Shown: piece by piece, positions 16,835 to 25,319 of the stretch
How positions within the stretch are numbered: the first letter of the stretch is position 1
Layout of the letters: every line of letters begins with the position of its first letter
Assembly: GCA_030604525.1 (NCBI GenBank)
Contig: JAUVVQ010000021.1
Coordinates: 1 to 38,294 of the forward strand
DNA: 38,294 nucleotides
Reading direction: 5' to 3'
Source of the DNA: Phycisphaerae bacterium
Lineage (GTDB): Bacteria > Planctomycetota > Phycisphaerae > Sedimentisphaerales > Anaerobacaceae
Notes under the pieces: generated by a model
Told to the model about the DNA's origin: nothing
What the model saw: only the letters and a program-made list of their open reading frames with translations
The model's database searches: none
Translations under genes and position numbers: made by a program

Positions 16835-17317
16835 TTATCGAGCCGGCACCTGGTTTTTTTTCAAAGCCGCCAGTTTTATATCCGTGGCGCTGCTGCGGGC
16901 TATACCTGCAAGGGCATATTGCGCCTCGGAAAAAACAACCTTTTTGTCGATACGTAATGTGACAACCCTTCGCTCGGAAGGTAAATTTTTCATCCTCGAA
17001 TCTAATAATTCAGCAATCTGTTCTGCGATTTTGTTATAATCAACATTTACAATCCGTTTTGAATCAACTGCAAAAACACTTCTGCCGTCCTGTTTTTTCA
17101 TAATTGTAACCGTGATAACCCTCCCGCTTTGTTTTTCTTCGTTCTGAGCAAAATCACAGCCGGCAGGCACACTCACAGGGAAATTCTCCGCTTCGATAAA
17201 ACGACTTACTACCAGAAAAAATATAATCAGCAAAAATATAATATCTATCAGAGGCGTAATAGGAAAGGGGCGCCATACTTTACTATGACGGAATTGTCCC
17301 AAATCCGGTAAAAACAT
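16835..17317 (-). CDS. ExbD/TolR-like protein of the vWA-ExbB-ExbD cluster
   Basis: 160 residues. A short cytoplasmic N-terminus is followed by a membrane helix PITPLIDIIFLLIIFFLVVS (19-38) in which Asp25 is the conserved protonatable residue, the same number as in E. coli ExbD. The periplasmic part continues to the end and includes VTLRIDKKVVFSEAQYALAG, which resembles the usual ExbD beta-strand block. It is the last gene of the minus-strand run and starts 17 bp after exbB. It should form the ExbB5-ExbD2-type motor with its neighbour and act on the vWA protein encoded just upstream. Confidence 0.88.
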   Translation of the reverse strand: MFLPDLGQFRHSKVWRPFPITPLIDIIFLLIIFFLVVSRFIEAENFPVSVPAGCDFAQNEEKQSGRVITVTIMKKQDGRSVFAVDSKRIVNVDYNKIAEQIAELLDSRMKNLPSERRVVTLRIDKKVVFSEAQYALAGIARSSATDIKLAALKKNQVPAR

Positions 17318-17334
17318 AAGTTATTCATCCAGCT

Positions 17335-18186
17335 CTACTTTGATAGTTCCCTGCCTGATTTAGTGAAGGACTTTCCTTCTTCGCTTCGGCCTGGTGCACT
17401 CATTTTACCCTCTTTACCTAAAGCTACCTGCCTTTTGGTCTCCATAACACGGCGAAACTTAGAAATGACCCCTTCACTTTCCACTACGGCATCACCGGCC
17501 AGGGTCTCAATATTGTTCCTGAGAACCCCGTATATCGCAAGTGCCGGTATCGCAATAGACAATCCCCAGAATGTTGTCACCAAGGCAATCGAAATACCAT
17601 CAGCCAATTGAGCCGGCTGCGGCTGGCCCCCGGCAGCTACTATCGCATTAAAAAGTTTAATCATTCCAAAAACCGTCCCGAATAATCCAACCATAGGGGA
17701 AACACTTCCTATCAGATTAATCCACTCAATCTTCCGAAGATACGACCACGCCTGCTCCTGAAGCGACTCTGCAAAGGCATTGCGCATACGAAACCAATCT
17801 CCCCTGCCCTGCCTGATTGCCTTTACACTGGCCACGCTGACAAAATCGCTCCTGCCTTCCAACTGCCCCTGCAGCTGCTCTAATCCTGCCTGCCCAATCT
17901 CTCTTACAATCTCGCTGCCTACGCCATCGGGCAAAAGGACTTTTCTGCGAATAGTGAAGCCGTATTCAACAGCGAGATAAACCATAACAGCAGAGAGCGG
18001 CAGCAGTACAAACCATACAATCGGCCCGCCTGATATCACGAATTGTTCAAAAAAAGTCCGGCTTCCCCGGCTATTCGACGGCTCCGCCCCCCCGCCAACG
18101 CTCATCGAAATAACTATCACTGCCGTGATAACAACCAGCAAAACAACAAGAAAAATAGTCTTTACTAAAAAACCTTTACTAATCAT
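17335..18186 (-). CDS. MotA/TolQ/ExbB-family proton channel protein
   Basis: 283 residues from ATG 18186. GAGGA lies about 10 bases before this ATG, and the longer TTG start at 18195 would sit almost on top of it. An extra N-terminal helix (7-30) precedes the three canonical helices at about 54-75, 157-182 and 197-222. The last two hold the family block SVSPMVGLFGTVFGMIKLF and ISIALVTTFWGLSIAIPALA, with the channel-lining Thr pair. A long cytoplasmic loop links helices 1 and 2. The extra first helix and the Ser/Gly-rich linker (31-45) are common in planctomycete and bacteroidete versions. A 146-bp gap separates it from the vWA gene. Confidence 0.9.
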   Translation of the reverse strand: MISKGFLVKTIFLVVLLVVITAVIVISMSVGGGAEPSNSRGSRTFFEQFVISGGPIVWFVLLPLSAVMVYLAVEYGFTIRRKVLLPDGVGSEIVREIGQAGLEQLQGQLEGRSDFVSVASVKAIRQGRGDWFRMRNAFAESLQEQAWSYLRKIEWINLIGSVSPMVGLFGTVFGMIKLFNAIVAAGGQPQPAQLADGISIALVTTFWGLSIAIPALAIYGVLRNNIETLAGDAVVESEGVISKFRRVMETKRQVALGKEGKMSAPGRSEEGKSFTKSGRELSK

Positions 18187-18332
18187 CACGTTCAAGTCCT
18201 CAGCTCAATTCAACAATAAAAAATAACGCCTTTCGCCCGCCGGCCAACAAAGCAGGTGAGGGAGGAAATAAAAAAGCTCAACTGTTTATCCGGTGTTCAA
18301 CTTTCTACTGCTGAAAAAAATCAGTCAAATAC

Positions 18333-19241
18333 TCAGCTCTCGTCTTCAGTAATAATGATACATTTACCTCCACTGCTTTGAGCTATCTTTTCAAGTATAG
18401 CTATATCTTCAGCTGCAGGCCAGAACCCTATCGTATTGATTCTCGCTTGAGAAGCAAACGTTTTAAACAAAACTTCCATCCTTCCCAAGAAATCACCCCG
18501 TCCTTTCTCCGGCAGCTCGAAACCATCGGTAAGAAAATAAAACACCGAAGGTCTAAGCCCTTCCTCTCCTATCCGAACGGCCCTTGAAAGCGCTTCAAAT
18601 GCATTGGTTCGCCCGCCTGCCCGCACGGTATCAATGAAAGAATAAGCTCTTGATTTGGCTTGTTTGCTCGCACGAACAAGGTCCCCATCCGCAAACTCAA
18701 AGAGCTTGCCATCGCCAAAAAAAACTATGCAAAAAAACTGGTCCTGCTGAAGCTCGCTTATTGTTCTTTTCAAATTCGCTTGAACTCGACCCATCGAGCC
18801 TTTCATACTGCCGGAGCAATCCACTACAAAGCAGATTTTACGGTCAACAGTTTTAGTGCCGAAAAAATCAACCTCTGGTGAAAACCCCTCCCTTTCAAAA
18901 GAATAACTGCGTAACCCCTTTGACTTTGCCGGCAAGGGGAACTCCGATTCTTTGATGCCTCCTCTTTTAAAAATCTTATCCGCCCCAAACGAGTCCTGTG
19001 TTATCTTCTCAATGTGCCCTTCAGAAACCGGCTCCACAATCGGCTTCGGGACCACAACCTCGTTTTTGAGAAACTCTTCAACCTGCTTTATCTGGGCGAG
19101 GGGAATTGTTCTGGCTATAGTCGCTGGTACCGGCCTTGAGAATCTGATAAAACAAAACAGCAGCAAAACCAACAGATGAAAAACGACCGAGGCCATCAAA
19201 GCCCGAAAACTTATTGCCCCTCTGGCTCTGGTAAGAGGCAT
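18333..19241 (-). CDS. vWA-domain protein with TolA/TonB-like N-terminal anchor
   Basis: 302 residues from ATG 19241, chosen because GAGGA lies 8 bases upstream; the longer TTG start at 19256 overlaps that site. Basic N-terminus, one membrane helix at about 12-34 (FRALMASVVFHLLVLLLF), a Pro/Val-rich linker (about 38-75), then a vWA domain (about 133-290). The helix carries Ser18 and His22 spaced i, i+4, the signature through which TonB (Ser16/His20) and TolA (Ser18/His22) contact ExbBD or TolQR. The vWA MIDAS metal site is complete: Asp141-x-Ser143-x-Ser145, Thr212 and Asp239. With exbB and exbD immediately downstream, this protein occupies the TonB/TolA place, with a metal-dependent adhesion domain in the periplasm instead of a TonB C-terminus. 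The ligand is unknown. Confidence 0.88.
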   Translation of the reverse strand: MPLTRARGAISFRALMASVVFHLLVLLLFCFIRFSRPVPATIARTIPLAQIKQVEEFLKNEVVVPKPIVEPVSEGHIEKITQDSFGADKIFKRGGIKESEFPLPAKSKGLRSYSFEREGFSPEVDFFGTKTVDRKICFVVDCSGSMKGSMGRVQANLKRTISELQQDQFFCIVFFGDGKLFEFADGDLVRASKQAKSRAYSFIDTVRAGGRTNAFEALSRAVRIGEEGLRPSVFYFLTDGFELPEKGRGDFLGRMEVLFKTFASQARINTIGFWPAAEDIAILEKIAQSSGGKCIIITEDES

Positions 19242-19282
19242 TCTTTGGTTCCTCAAGGCAACAAAATATTATTTGCTTTCAG

Positions 19283-20278
19283 TTAATCCTTAATTCTTAC
19301 TTTAGAGACACCTTCTTCCAAAAGATTGTAAACTAAAATGGCGTTGCCGTTATGAAGGCGAACGCAGCCCTGCGAGCTGGCGGTTCCTATCTCGTTGGCG
19401 TCCTTTGTGCCATGTATCGCAAAACCTACTCGGCCAACAGCATCTCCTTCGATTCCTTCAATGCCTATCCACCTTGACCCTAAAGGATAATCAGCGTCGT
19501 CCGGCTCGTATTTTCTGCCGCTTAAAGGGTCGGTCCAGGGAGGCCTTACCATCTTGCCGCCCTGCTCTACAATCCAAAGCCCCGTTGGTGTCTCCATACC
19601 TTGCTTGCCCAGACCCACGGGAAAACTCTTTACATACGTATCCTGCATATAAAGGTCCAGCCTGAAATCAGAACGGTCTATGACCGCATTGAAAGGACCG
19701 AAAACTATTTTGAGCGTCTGGCCGGCCTGCAAACTCTGTGGATTGTAAATGTGATTAACCTCCATCAGCGCCTGATAAGGGACTTTAAACTGCCTGGCAA
19801 TTATCCTGAGCTGCTCACCCGACCCCACTTTATAGGTCCCGCAAAGCTTATCCTGGGGATAAATCGTTCTGCTGAAAAGCCATTCATCGGCAATCTCAGA
19901 TAACTTACCTTTGACAAAATCCTGCTGACGTTTACTTCGGAGCATTGGCAAGACATTATTAAGCATCTGGCGTGCCTCGATTATCCTCGGAGGGTCCTCC
20001 GCAAGAATTTTCACTGCCTGGTTAATAAGCTCAGCCGAGGCCGGATTAGGCCGAAAAGTCCCTTCCGCCTCAAAGGCAGCACCAGCCGCTCCGCCTGAAC
20101 CCTCTGTCATAGCTGCTCTTTCTTCCTCCAGCGAAAGTTTAGAGGCCCCTTTCCTGCCCCCAAAAGGAGGAAGATGGAAAATAAAAGCCAATAGCCCAAG
20201 AACTATCACTATCGATACAAGAGCATAAATCCATCTTCGCCTTGCTGCTCTTCGGCTGCCATACGGATATCGAGCCAT
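19283..20278 (-). CDS. Membrane-anchored LysM and L,D-transpeptidase (YkuD) protein
   Basis: 331 residues. Arg-rich N-terminus, one membrane helix (16-35), a Gly/Ala/Glu-rich linker, a helical segment (80-135), a LysM peptidoglycan-binding domain (about 148-193) and a C-terminal YkuD catalytic domain (about 195-330). Catalytic residues: His289 in AIHGTKDANEIG, and Cys305 in SSQGCVRLHN; the usual SHGC is SQGC here. The enzyme makes 3-3 cross-links in peptidoglycan or attaches proteins to it, and implies a murein layer. It begins 1 bp after the ygfA stop and ends 41 bp before the vWA start, so it is probably co-transcribed with the vWA-ExbBD genes. Confidence 0.9.
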   Translation of the reverse strand: MARYPYGSRRAARRRWIYALVSIVIVLGLLAFIFHLPPFGGRKGASKLSLEEERAAMTEGSGGAAGAAFEAEGTFRPNPASAELINQAVKILAEDPPRIIEARQMLNNVLPMLRSKRQQDFVKGKLSEIADEWLFSRTIYPQDKLCGTYKVGSGEQLRIIARQFKVPYQALMEVNHIYNPQSLQAGQTLKIVFGPFNAVIDRSDFRLDLYMQDTYVKSFPVGLGKQGMETPTGLWIVEQGGKMVRPPWTDPLSGRKYEPDDADYPLGSRWIGIEGIEGDAVGRVGFAIHGTKDANEIGTASSQGCVRLHNGNAILVYNLLEEGVSKVRIKD

Positions 20279-20279
20279 T

Positions 20280-20861
20280 CTAATGTCCTTTCTTGCTATT
20301 AAAGTACAATACTTTTTCGTCTGTTACCAGCAAATCCACCGGCTCATCCAGCTCGGTAACCGGAAGGTCGTCAACCACCTGTTCTGAAAAGCCAAATCCA
20401 CAACGCTGAGCACGAAGCTCTTCTTTAGCAAAAAACCTGTCATAATAAGCTCCGCCCCGCCCAAGACGGTTGCCAAATCGGTCAAAACCCAATCCCGGCG
20501 TTACTACTAAATCGATATCGGAAAAAGGTACCGGTACCCCTTTTATCGGATTCCTAAGCCCTGAAACTTCCGTCGAAAAATCTGCATCCAATGAATTTAT
20601 CTGAACCGGAAACATATGTTTATCTTCCCACATCACCTTAGGAACTGCAACAATCTTACCATTCTGCCACGCTGATAATATCGCCTCAGTAGTATCCGCT
20701 TCGGAAGGAAGAGATAAATACATCATAACCACCGACGCCTCGTTAAACTCTTTTGTCGCAATCAGCTTCCGGCAAATTTGACTGCTTTTCTCCGCCCTTT
20801 GCTTATCATCTATCAGATTAAGAACCTGCCGCAATTTCCTGCGCCACTGTTTTTTGTTCAT
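20280..20861 (-). CDS. ygfA: 5-formyltetrahydrofolate cyclo-ligase
   Basis: 193 residues, normal length. It converts 5-formyl-THF to 5,10-methenyl-THF with ATP, returning the storage form of folate to one-carbon metabolism. Recognised by DLVVTPGLGFDRFGNRLGRG (about 117-136) followed by GAYYDRF, and by the N-terminal Lys/Arg-rich KKQWRRKLR. It lies between rarA (13 bp) and the L,D-transpeptidase (1 bp), so it shares their transcript. Confidence 0.92.
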   Translation of the reverse strand: MNKKQWRRKLRQVLNLIDDKQRAEKSSQICRKLIATKEFNEASVVMMYLSLPSEADTTEAILSAWQNGKIVAVPKVMWEDKHMFPVQINSLDADFSTEVSGLRNPIKGVPVPFSDIDLVVTPGLGFDRFGNRLGRGGAYYDRFFAKEELRAQRCGFGFSEQVVDDLPVTELDEPVDLLVTDEKVLYFNSKKGH

Positions 20862-20874
20862 AGTTCAGCCTTTT

Positions 20875-22251
20875 TCAGTCCGGCTTTGGCGGACCGGTTT
20901 GCATATTATTTATCAATGTTTTAAGCTTTTGTAAATAACGCTTAATATTTTTTTCCTGACCAATCTCTTTCGGGTGATAATATTGCCCCCCTTTTCCCCC
21001 CGGCAAATATTCCTGAACCACAAAACCGTCCTTGTAACTATGCGGATACTTATAATCCCGGCCGAAACCCATCTTTTTCGCCCCGCCGTAGTGGCTGTCT
21101 TTCAAATGTTTGGGGACATTTATCGTCGGCTTTTCCTTAACGTCTGATACCGCCTGCCATATCGCACCCGCACAGGAATTCGATTTTGGAGCACAGGCCA
21201 CATACAAAGCCGCCTGGGCAAGAGGAATTTGCGCCTCCGGCAGCCCTATGAATTCGGAGAGCTGCACAGCCGAGGCCGCCAAAACCGTCGCCATCGGGTC
21301 TGCATTGCCAACATCCTCTGCAGCACAAACGGCTATACGACGGGCTATGAACCGGCTGTCCTCGCCCCCGACTATCATACGGGCAAGCCAGTAAATCGTT
21401 GCATCAGGGTCGCTGCCGCGCATACTCTTCTGCAAGGCACTGGCCAAATCATAATGAGTATCCCCCGTCCCGTCATAACCCATTTGCTTGCCCTGTATCG
21501 AGTCCTTTGCAACAGCAAGGTCGAACTTAACTTTCCTCTTCGTGTCACCGGCGGCCTGCGATAACACCCCCACCTCCAACGCTGATAACGCTCTGCGTGC
21601 ATCGCCGTCACTTAAGACTGCAAGATATTTTAACGCCTTCTCATCCGTCTCTATATCAAATTTACCAAGCCCACGTTCCTTGCTGCTTAAGGCACTTTTC
21701 AATAAAAGCATTATCTGGTCTTCGGCAAGCGGCTGAAATTGGAAAATCGTACTCCGGCTGATTAGCGGTGAATTGATTGAAAAAAATGGATTCTCCGTTG
21801 TAGCGCCGATAAGTATCAAAACGCCTGACTCAACATCGTCTAAAAGGACATCCTGCTGGGCGCGATTGAAACGGTGGAGCTCATCGATAAAAAGAACCGT
21901 CCGCTTACCGCTGCCGGCAAGCCGGTCTCTCGCCTGCAAAATGATATTGCGAATATCTTTAACCGTAGCCGAGGGAGCGCTAAGATACACAAACTCCGCC
22001 TTGGTATGATTTGCAATTACCATTGCAAGTGACGTCTTGCCTACACCCGGCGGGCCGAAAAACAACAGAGACGAAAGCGAATCCGCTTCAAGCATCCTCG
22101 AAAGCAACCTGCCGGGGCCAAAAAAATGCTTTTGACCAACAAATTCCTCAAGCGTCCTCGGCCTCATACGAACCGCAAGAGGAGCCGCAGAATCAATATT
22201 TACACGCTCTGAGCCGCTAAATAACGTCTTGTCGGAATCTTTTCGCTGCAT
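20875..22251 (-). CDS. rarA: Replication-associated recombination protein A (RarA/MgsA), AAA+ ATPase
   Basis: 458 residues from ATG 22251; a longer TTG start at 22275 exists but would lie upstream of the -10 box. A clamp-loader-like AAA+ protein acting at stalled replication forks. N-terminal RPRTLEEFVGQKHFFGPG, Walker A FFGPPGVGKTSL, Walker B LFIDELHRFNRAQQDVLL, sensor 1 GATTENPFFSINSPLISRS and sensor 2 DGDARRALSALE. The C-terminal tetramerisation part contains KYPHSYKDGFVVQEYLP. It is the first gene of the minus-strand run rarA-ygfA-ldt-vWA-exbB-exbD. Confidence 0.94.
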   Translation of the reverse strand: MQRKDSDKTLFSGSERVNIDSAAPLAVRMRPRTLEEFVGQKHFFGPGRLLSRMLEADSLSSLLFFGPPGVGKTSLAMVIANHTKAEFVYLSAPSATVKDIRNIILQARDRLAGSGKRTVLFIDELHRFNRAQQDVLLDDVESGVLILIGATTENPFFSINSPLISRSTIFQFQPLAEDQIMLLLKSALSSKERGLGKFDIETDEKALKYLAVLSDGDARRALSALEVGVLSQAAGDTKRKVKFDLAVAKDSIQGKQMGYDGTGDTHYDLASALQKSMRGSDPDATIYWLARMIVGGEDSRFIARRIAVCAAEDVGNADPMATVLAASAVQLSEFIGLPEAQIPLAQAALYVACAPKSNSCAGAIWQAVSDVKEKPTINVPKHLKDSHYGGAKKMGFGRDYKYPHSYKDGFVVQEYLPGGKGGQYYHPKEIGQEKNIKRYLQKLKTLINNMQTGPPKPD

Positions 22252-22258
22252 AGCTCTT

Positions 22259-22287
22259 ATTATACCCCGGAACAAAAAAAATGTCGA
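22259..22287 (-). promoter_or_regulatory. Strong sigma-70-like promoter of rarA, predicted leaderless
   Basis: On the minus strand: -35 TCGACA (22287-22282, 5/6), a 17-base spacer containing eight Ts, and -10 TATAAT (22264-22259, perfect). Seven bases then separate the -10 from the ATG at 22251, so transcription would begin at, or one or two bases before, the start codon. No RBS could be present on such a transcript. Confidence 0.6.
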
Positions 22288-22353
22288 AAATTATCTCTGG
22301 CACTCTTACCTGATTACCGCTTTTGAAAATCTCAAAAAAAACTTTTTTTTTAT

Positions 22354-22381
22354 TTGATTTACACTTCAATGCCGATATATT
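22354..22381 (+). promoter_or_regulatory. Promoter-like site of the beta-barrel gene
   Basis: TTGATT (22354-22359), a 16-base spacer and TATATT (22376-22381), preceded by A/T tracts that could act as an UP element. Transcription would begin near 22388 and give a leader of about 90 nt. It is divergent from the rarA promoter. Confidence 0.4.
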
Positions 22382-22479
22382 ACTTTACAAGTAGTTAACA
22401 ATATAAAAAAGTGTTTTTAAGAATCCCTTTAAGTAATAAGAAAAAGGAATTTTGACAATCTTTTTTAAGGAGACGGTTT

Positions 22480-23286
22480 ATGAAGACAAAGGCAATTTTA
22501 GTAAGTGTATTAGTGTTATTGTTTACCGCCGGTATCATCCAGGCCCAGGAGGAGCTGCACGGCTCCGTCGGCATCGCCTACCAGAGCAAATACATCTGGA
22601 GAGGTTTCGACATCTATGGTGACAGAAGTGCTATCCAGCCGGAAATAAATCTCGATTTATACGGCACCGGCTTCGGTATCGACCTGATGGGACACAGAGC
22701 AAATTCTGATAAATACGAAGACAGTGAACGCTGGGACTATAACCTGTATTATCAAAACCTGGTTTTCGAAGGCGAGAATTACCAAACAAACTACAGACTT
22801 GATTACGTCTACTACAATTTCCCTGATTCGAGCAGTCACACCACTGCAAGTACCGACCTGCAGGAAATAAACAGTATCCTTTCCTGGCCGAATATCTTAC
22901 AGGTCAAGGGCTTAGTGCCAAGCTATATCCTTGTGAAACTCTGGCCGTCGAACAGCAACAGTTCGGTCGCACAGGCTTCCGGCTATGCGCACATCTTTAT
23001 GCTTGACTATCCCCTGGTCGTCGAAGGTCTTCTGCCGGATACCCCGGAACAGACTATAAACCTCCACTCAGAATTGGTATATAACGACGGTGCTGACCCA
23101 CGCCCCGGCAGCACAGGGGTGGACCACGACTGGTCAAATTTTGTCTTCGGCGCCTCGACCGACTTCGACCTCGGCAATAGCATGACACTGACTCCGGGTC
23201 TCTATCACCAGATTACTATGGATAATTCCGTCAATGGTGACAAGGATGAAACCTGGGTAACAATGAACCTGAAGTACACATTCTAA
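22480..23286 (+). CDS. Exported outer-membrane beta-barrel protein (putative porin)
   Basis: 268 residues. Signal peptide MKTKAILVSVLVLLFTAGII followed by QAQ, cleaved about residue 22. The mature protein has alternating aromatic/polar beta-strands, begins with YQSKYIWRGFDIYG and ends with the amphipathic strand WVTMNLKYTF; a terminal Phe is the usual BAM recognition signal. The YIWRG block recalls TorF-like putative porins, but I cannot confirm the family or any transported solute. It has the strongest RBS in the window, AAGGAG (22467-22472) 7 bp before ATG, and its own terminator, so it is probably monocistronic and well expressed. Confidence 0.8.
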   Translation: MKTKAILVSVLVLLFTAGIIQAQEELHGSVGIAYQSKYIWRGFDIYGDRSAIQPEINLDLYGTGFGIDLMGHRANSDKYEDSERWDYNLYYQNLVFEGENYQTNYRLDYVYYNFPDSSSHTTASTDLQEINSILSWPNILQVKGLVPSYILVKLWPSNSNSSVAQASGYAHIFMLDYPLVVEGLLPDTPEQTINLHSELVYNDGADPRPGSTGVDHDWSNFVFGASTDFDLGNSMTLTPGLYHQITMDNSVNGDKDETWVTMNLKYTF

Positions 23287-23313
23287 AGAACAAACAAAAA
23301 CGTTTTTAAAGCA

Positions 23314-23353
23314 GAAATGGCCGACGTTATGTCGGCCATTTCTCTGTATTTTT
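23314..23353. terminator. Rho-independent terminator, probably bidirectional
   Basis: GAAATGGCCGAC (23314-23325) and GTCGGCCATTTC (23331-23342) make a perfect 12-bp stem with a 5-base loop, followed by TCTGTATTTTT. It lies 27 bp after the barrel stop and 28 bp beyond the stop of the minus-strand prenyl synthase. On the minus strand a looser T-containing stretch follows, so it may end both transcripts. Confidence 0.9.
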
Positions 23354-23369
23354 AATCATCAAATCTTTG

Positions 23370-24353
23370 CTATGTTACTCTGTCCCTAACATATCTGCTA
23401 ATCTCAACCAAGGCATCTTTTGCTTCACTTTCTTTTAATTTCTCCAAGGACTGTTGAGCTTCATCCACAAGGCGCTTTGCACAATCCCGCCCGTATTCTA
23501 TACTCCCGCAGGAAGATAACTGTTCGGTTAAATAGCTTTCATCAACCTTGGCGTCATTTAACCTCTTTATAAAAGCTTCTCTTTCGAGAGCGGATAAGGT
23601 GCTCAATAAATGGATTAACGGCAGGGTCGGCTTGGTCTTCTCGAAATCCCTGCCCAGCGTTTTGCCTGCCTCCTTTTCATCCCCTACCACATCAATAAGG
23701 TCATCGGTTAGCTGATAGGCAATGCCGAAATGCAAACCAAATTCTCTTAAAGCATCCACATCTGTATCGCTGCCTCCCGCCAGAGCGCCGCCAAGCTTAC
23801 AGGAACTGCTGAAAAGAGCAGCGCTCTTTTCGGTTATTATCTGGAAATACTCTCTCTGGCTTAACTGCCAATCCTCTTTATGAACTATTTGCCGTAATTC
23901 CCCCTTGCAGGCCCGAACGGCAGCTTGCGAAATCTCTCCGGCAATCCACGACGGCAGAACACTGCACATCCGAAAAACACGGCTCAGCAGAAAATCGCCA
24001 AGCAAAACCGCTGTTTCATTACCCCGCAATGAATTGATTGTCGGGGAATTCCGGCGCAAACAACCTTCATCTATAACATCATCGTGGAGCAAAGTTGCAT
24101 TATGTATCAGCTCTATAACCGCTGCTGTGCGAATGTGCTCTTCTCGTATATCACCGCAAGCCAGGCCCGAGAGCAAAACCAGCGTCGGTCGAAGCATTTT
24201 GCCTCCAAGAATCCCAAAGCTATCAATCAGCTCTTTAACCGACGGGTCGAATGCTCCCGAGAGCTGGCTGGATATTTCCGACTGCACACGAGCCAATTCA
24301 CCTTCGATACAACCGGATGACTTTAATACATCGAAATGTTCGAACAATTGCAT
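23370..24353 (-). CDS. Long-chain polyprenyl diphosphate synthase (IspB-like)
   Basis: 327 residues. An all-trans prenyltransferase that extends farnesyl-type primers with isopentenyl diphosphate, supplying quinone side chains. First Asp-rich motif DDVID (91-95) and second DDLID (217-221), with GGKMLRP at 50-56. The residue five before the first motif is Ala86 (HNATLLHDDV); small residues there are typical of long-chain (C35-C50) synthases, whereas farnesyl synthases have aromatics. Exact chain length cannot be read from sequence. It is the last gene of the long minus-strand run and is followed by the terminator at 23314-23353. Confidence 0.9.
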   Translation of the reverse strand: MQLFEHFDVLKSSGCIEGELARVQSEISSQLSGAFDPSVKELIDSFGILGGKMLRPTLVLLSGLACGDIREEHIRTAAVIELIHNATLLHDDVIDEGCLRRNSPTINSLRGNETAVLLGDFLLSRVFRMCSVLPSWIAGEISQAAVRACKGELRQIVHKEDWQLSQREYFQIITEKSAALFSSSCKLGGALAGGSDTDVDALREFGLHFGIAYQLTDDLIDVVGDEKEAGKTLGRDFEKTKPTLPLIHLLSTLSALEREAFIKRLNDAKVDESYLTEQLSSCGSIEYGRDCAKRLVDEAQQSLEKLKESEAKDALVEISRYVRDRVT

Positions 24354-24408
24354 ACCTGAAAATGCTTTAAATGATTTGCTTTTTTTAATTCAGCTAAAAA
24401 TTACCTTT

Positions 24409-25266
24409 TTAGTTTCTGCCGTGGACGTAATCGAAAAACTTTTTCCTGAGCTTCCTAGTGATAGCTCCCGGTTTTCCGTCACCGATAACCCTGCCGTCTA
24501 TCTCTATAACGCCTATCACCTCTGCCGCTGTCCCCGTCAAAAACAACTCATCGCAGACATATAAATCAAATCGTGTAAGATTACTCTCTGCTGCAGGAAT
24601 ACCTTCTTCCTTTGCCAAACGAATAACTATATTACGAGTTATGCCTTCAAGGGTCCCCGCCTGGATAGGAGGAGTATATACCACTCCATTCTTCACCATA
24701 AACACATTATCTCCCGTTGCCTCAGCTACAAAACCCTGGGTGTTATACATAATCGCCTCCGGCACGTTCGAGTCAAGCGCCTCTATCTTAGCCATAATAT
24801 TATTCAGATAATTCAAACTCTTTACCTGCGGCGGGAGCGAAAGCGGATGACTCCGGACGGTCGTAGCGCTTATTACCTTCATCCCTTTTTCATAAAGCTC
24901 TTCAGGATAAAGCTGAATACTATCTGCTATGATAATTAAACTTGAGTTCTTGCATATAAGAGGATTTAATCCCAAAGTTCCTATGCCCCGTGTTGCAATC
25001 AAACGTATATAACCATTTATGACTTCATTAGCTTTAACCGTTTCTTCAACCGCCTTGATAAGCTCCTCTTTAGTTATAGACATTTCAAGACGAATCACTT
25101 TGGCTGATTTATATAAACGGCGAATATGCGCCTCCAGCTCAAATACATTACCATCGTAAACGCGAATGCCCTCAAAGACCCCATCGCCGTAAAGCAGGCC
25201 ATGGTCAAATACTGAAATCTTCGCATCCGATTCATCAACAAGCTTGTTATTAATCCAAACTTTCAT
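24409..25266 (-). CDS. ilvE: Branched-chain amino acid aminotransferase (IlvE), class IV PLP enzyme
   Basis: 285 residues. It transfers amino groups between glutamate and the 2-oxoacids of Leu, Ile and Val. Signatures: FDHGLLYGDGVFEGIRVYDG (20-39), PLP Lys149 in VKSLNYLNNIMAKIEA, EATGDNVFMV and the C-terminal GTAAEVIGVIEIDGR. It is distinct from the PabC paralogue at 2619-3479: the KSLNYLNN motif and EATGDN favour IlvE, although D-amino acid transaminases are close relatives. GGGAG lies about 10 bp before the ATG. It is 53 bp downstream of lolD and 55 bp upstream of the prenyl synthase. Confidence 0.9.
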   Translation of the reverse strand: MKVWINNKLVDESDAKISVFDHGLLYGDGVFEGIRVYDGNVFELEAHIRRLYKSAKVIRLEMSITKEELIKAVEETVKANEVINGYIRLIATRGIGTLGLNPLICKNSSLIIIADSIQLYPEELYEKGMKVISATTVRSHPLSLPPQVKSLNYLNNIMAKIEALDSNVPEAIMYNTQGFVAEATGDNVFMVKNGVVYTPPIQAGTLEGITRNIVIRLAKEEGIPAAESNLTRFDLYVCDELFLTGTAAEVIGVIEIDGRVIGDGKPGAITRKLRKKFFDYVHGRN

Positions 25267-25319
25267 CTCTTAAAATCTCCCGAAATACCAACAAACAATA
25301 AACATACTCGCCTTTTTTC

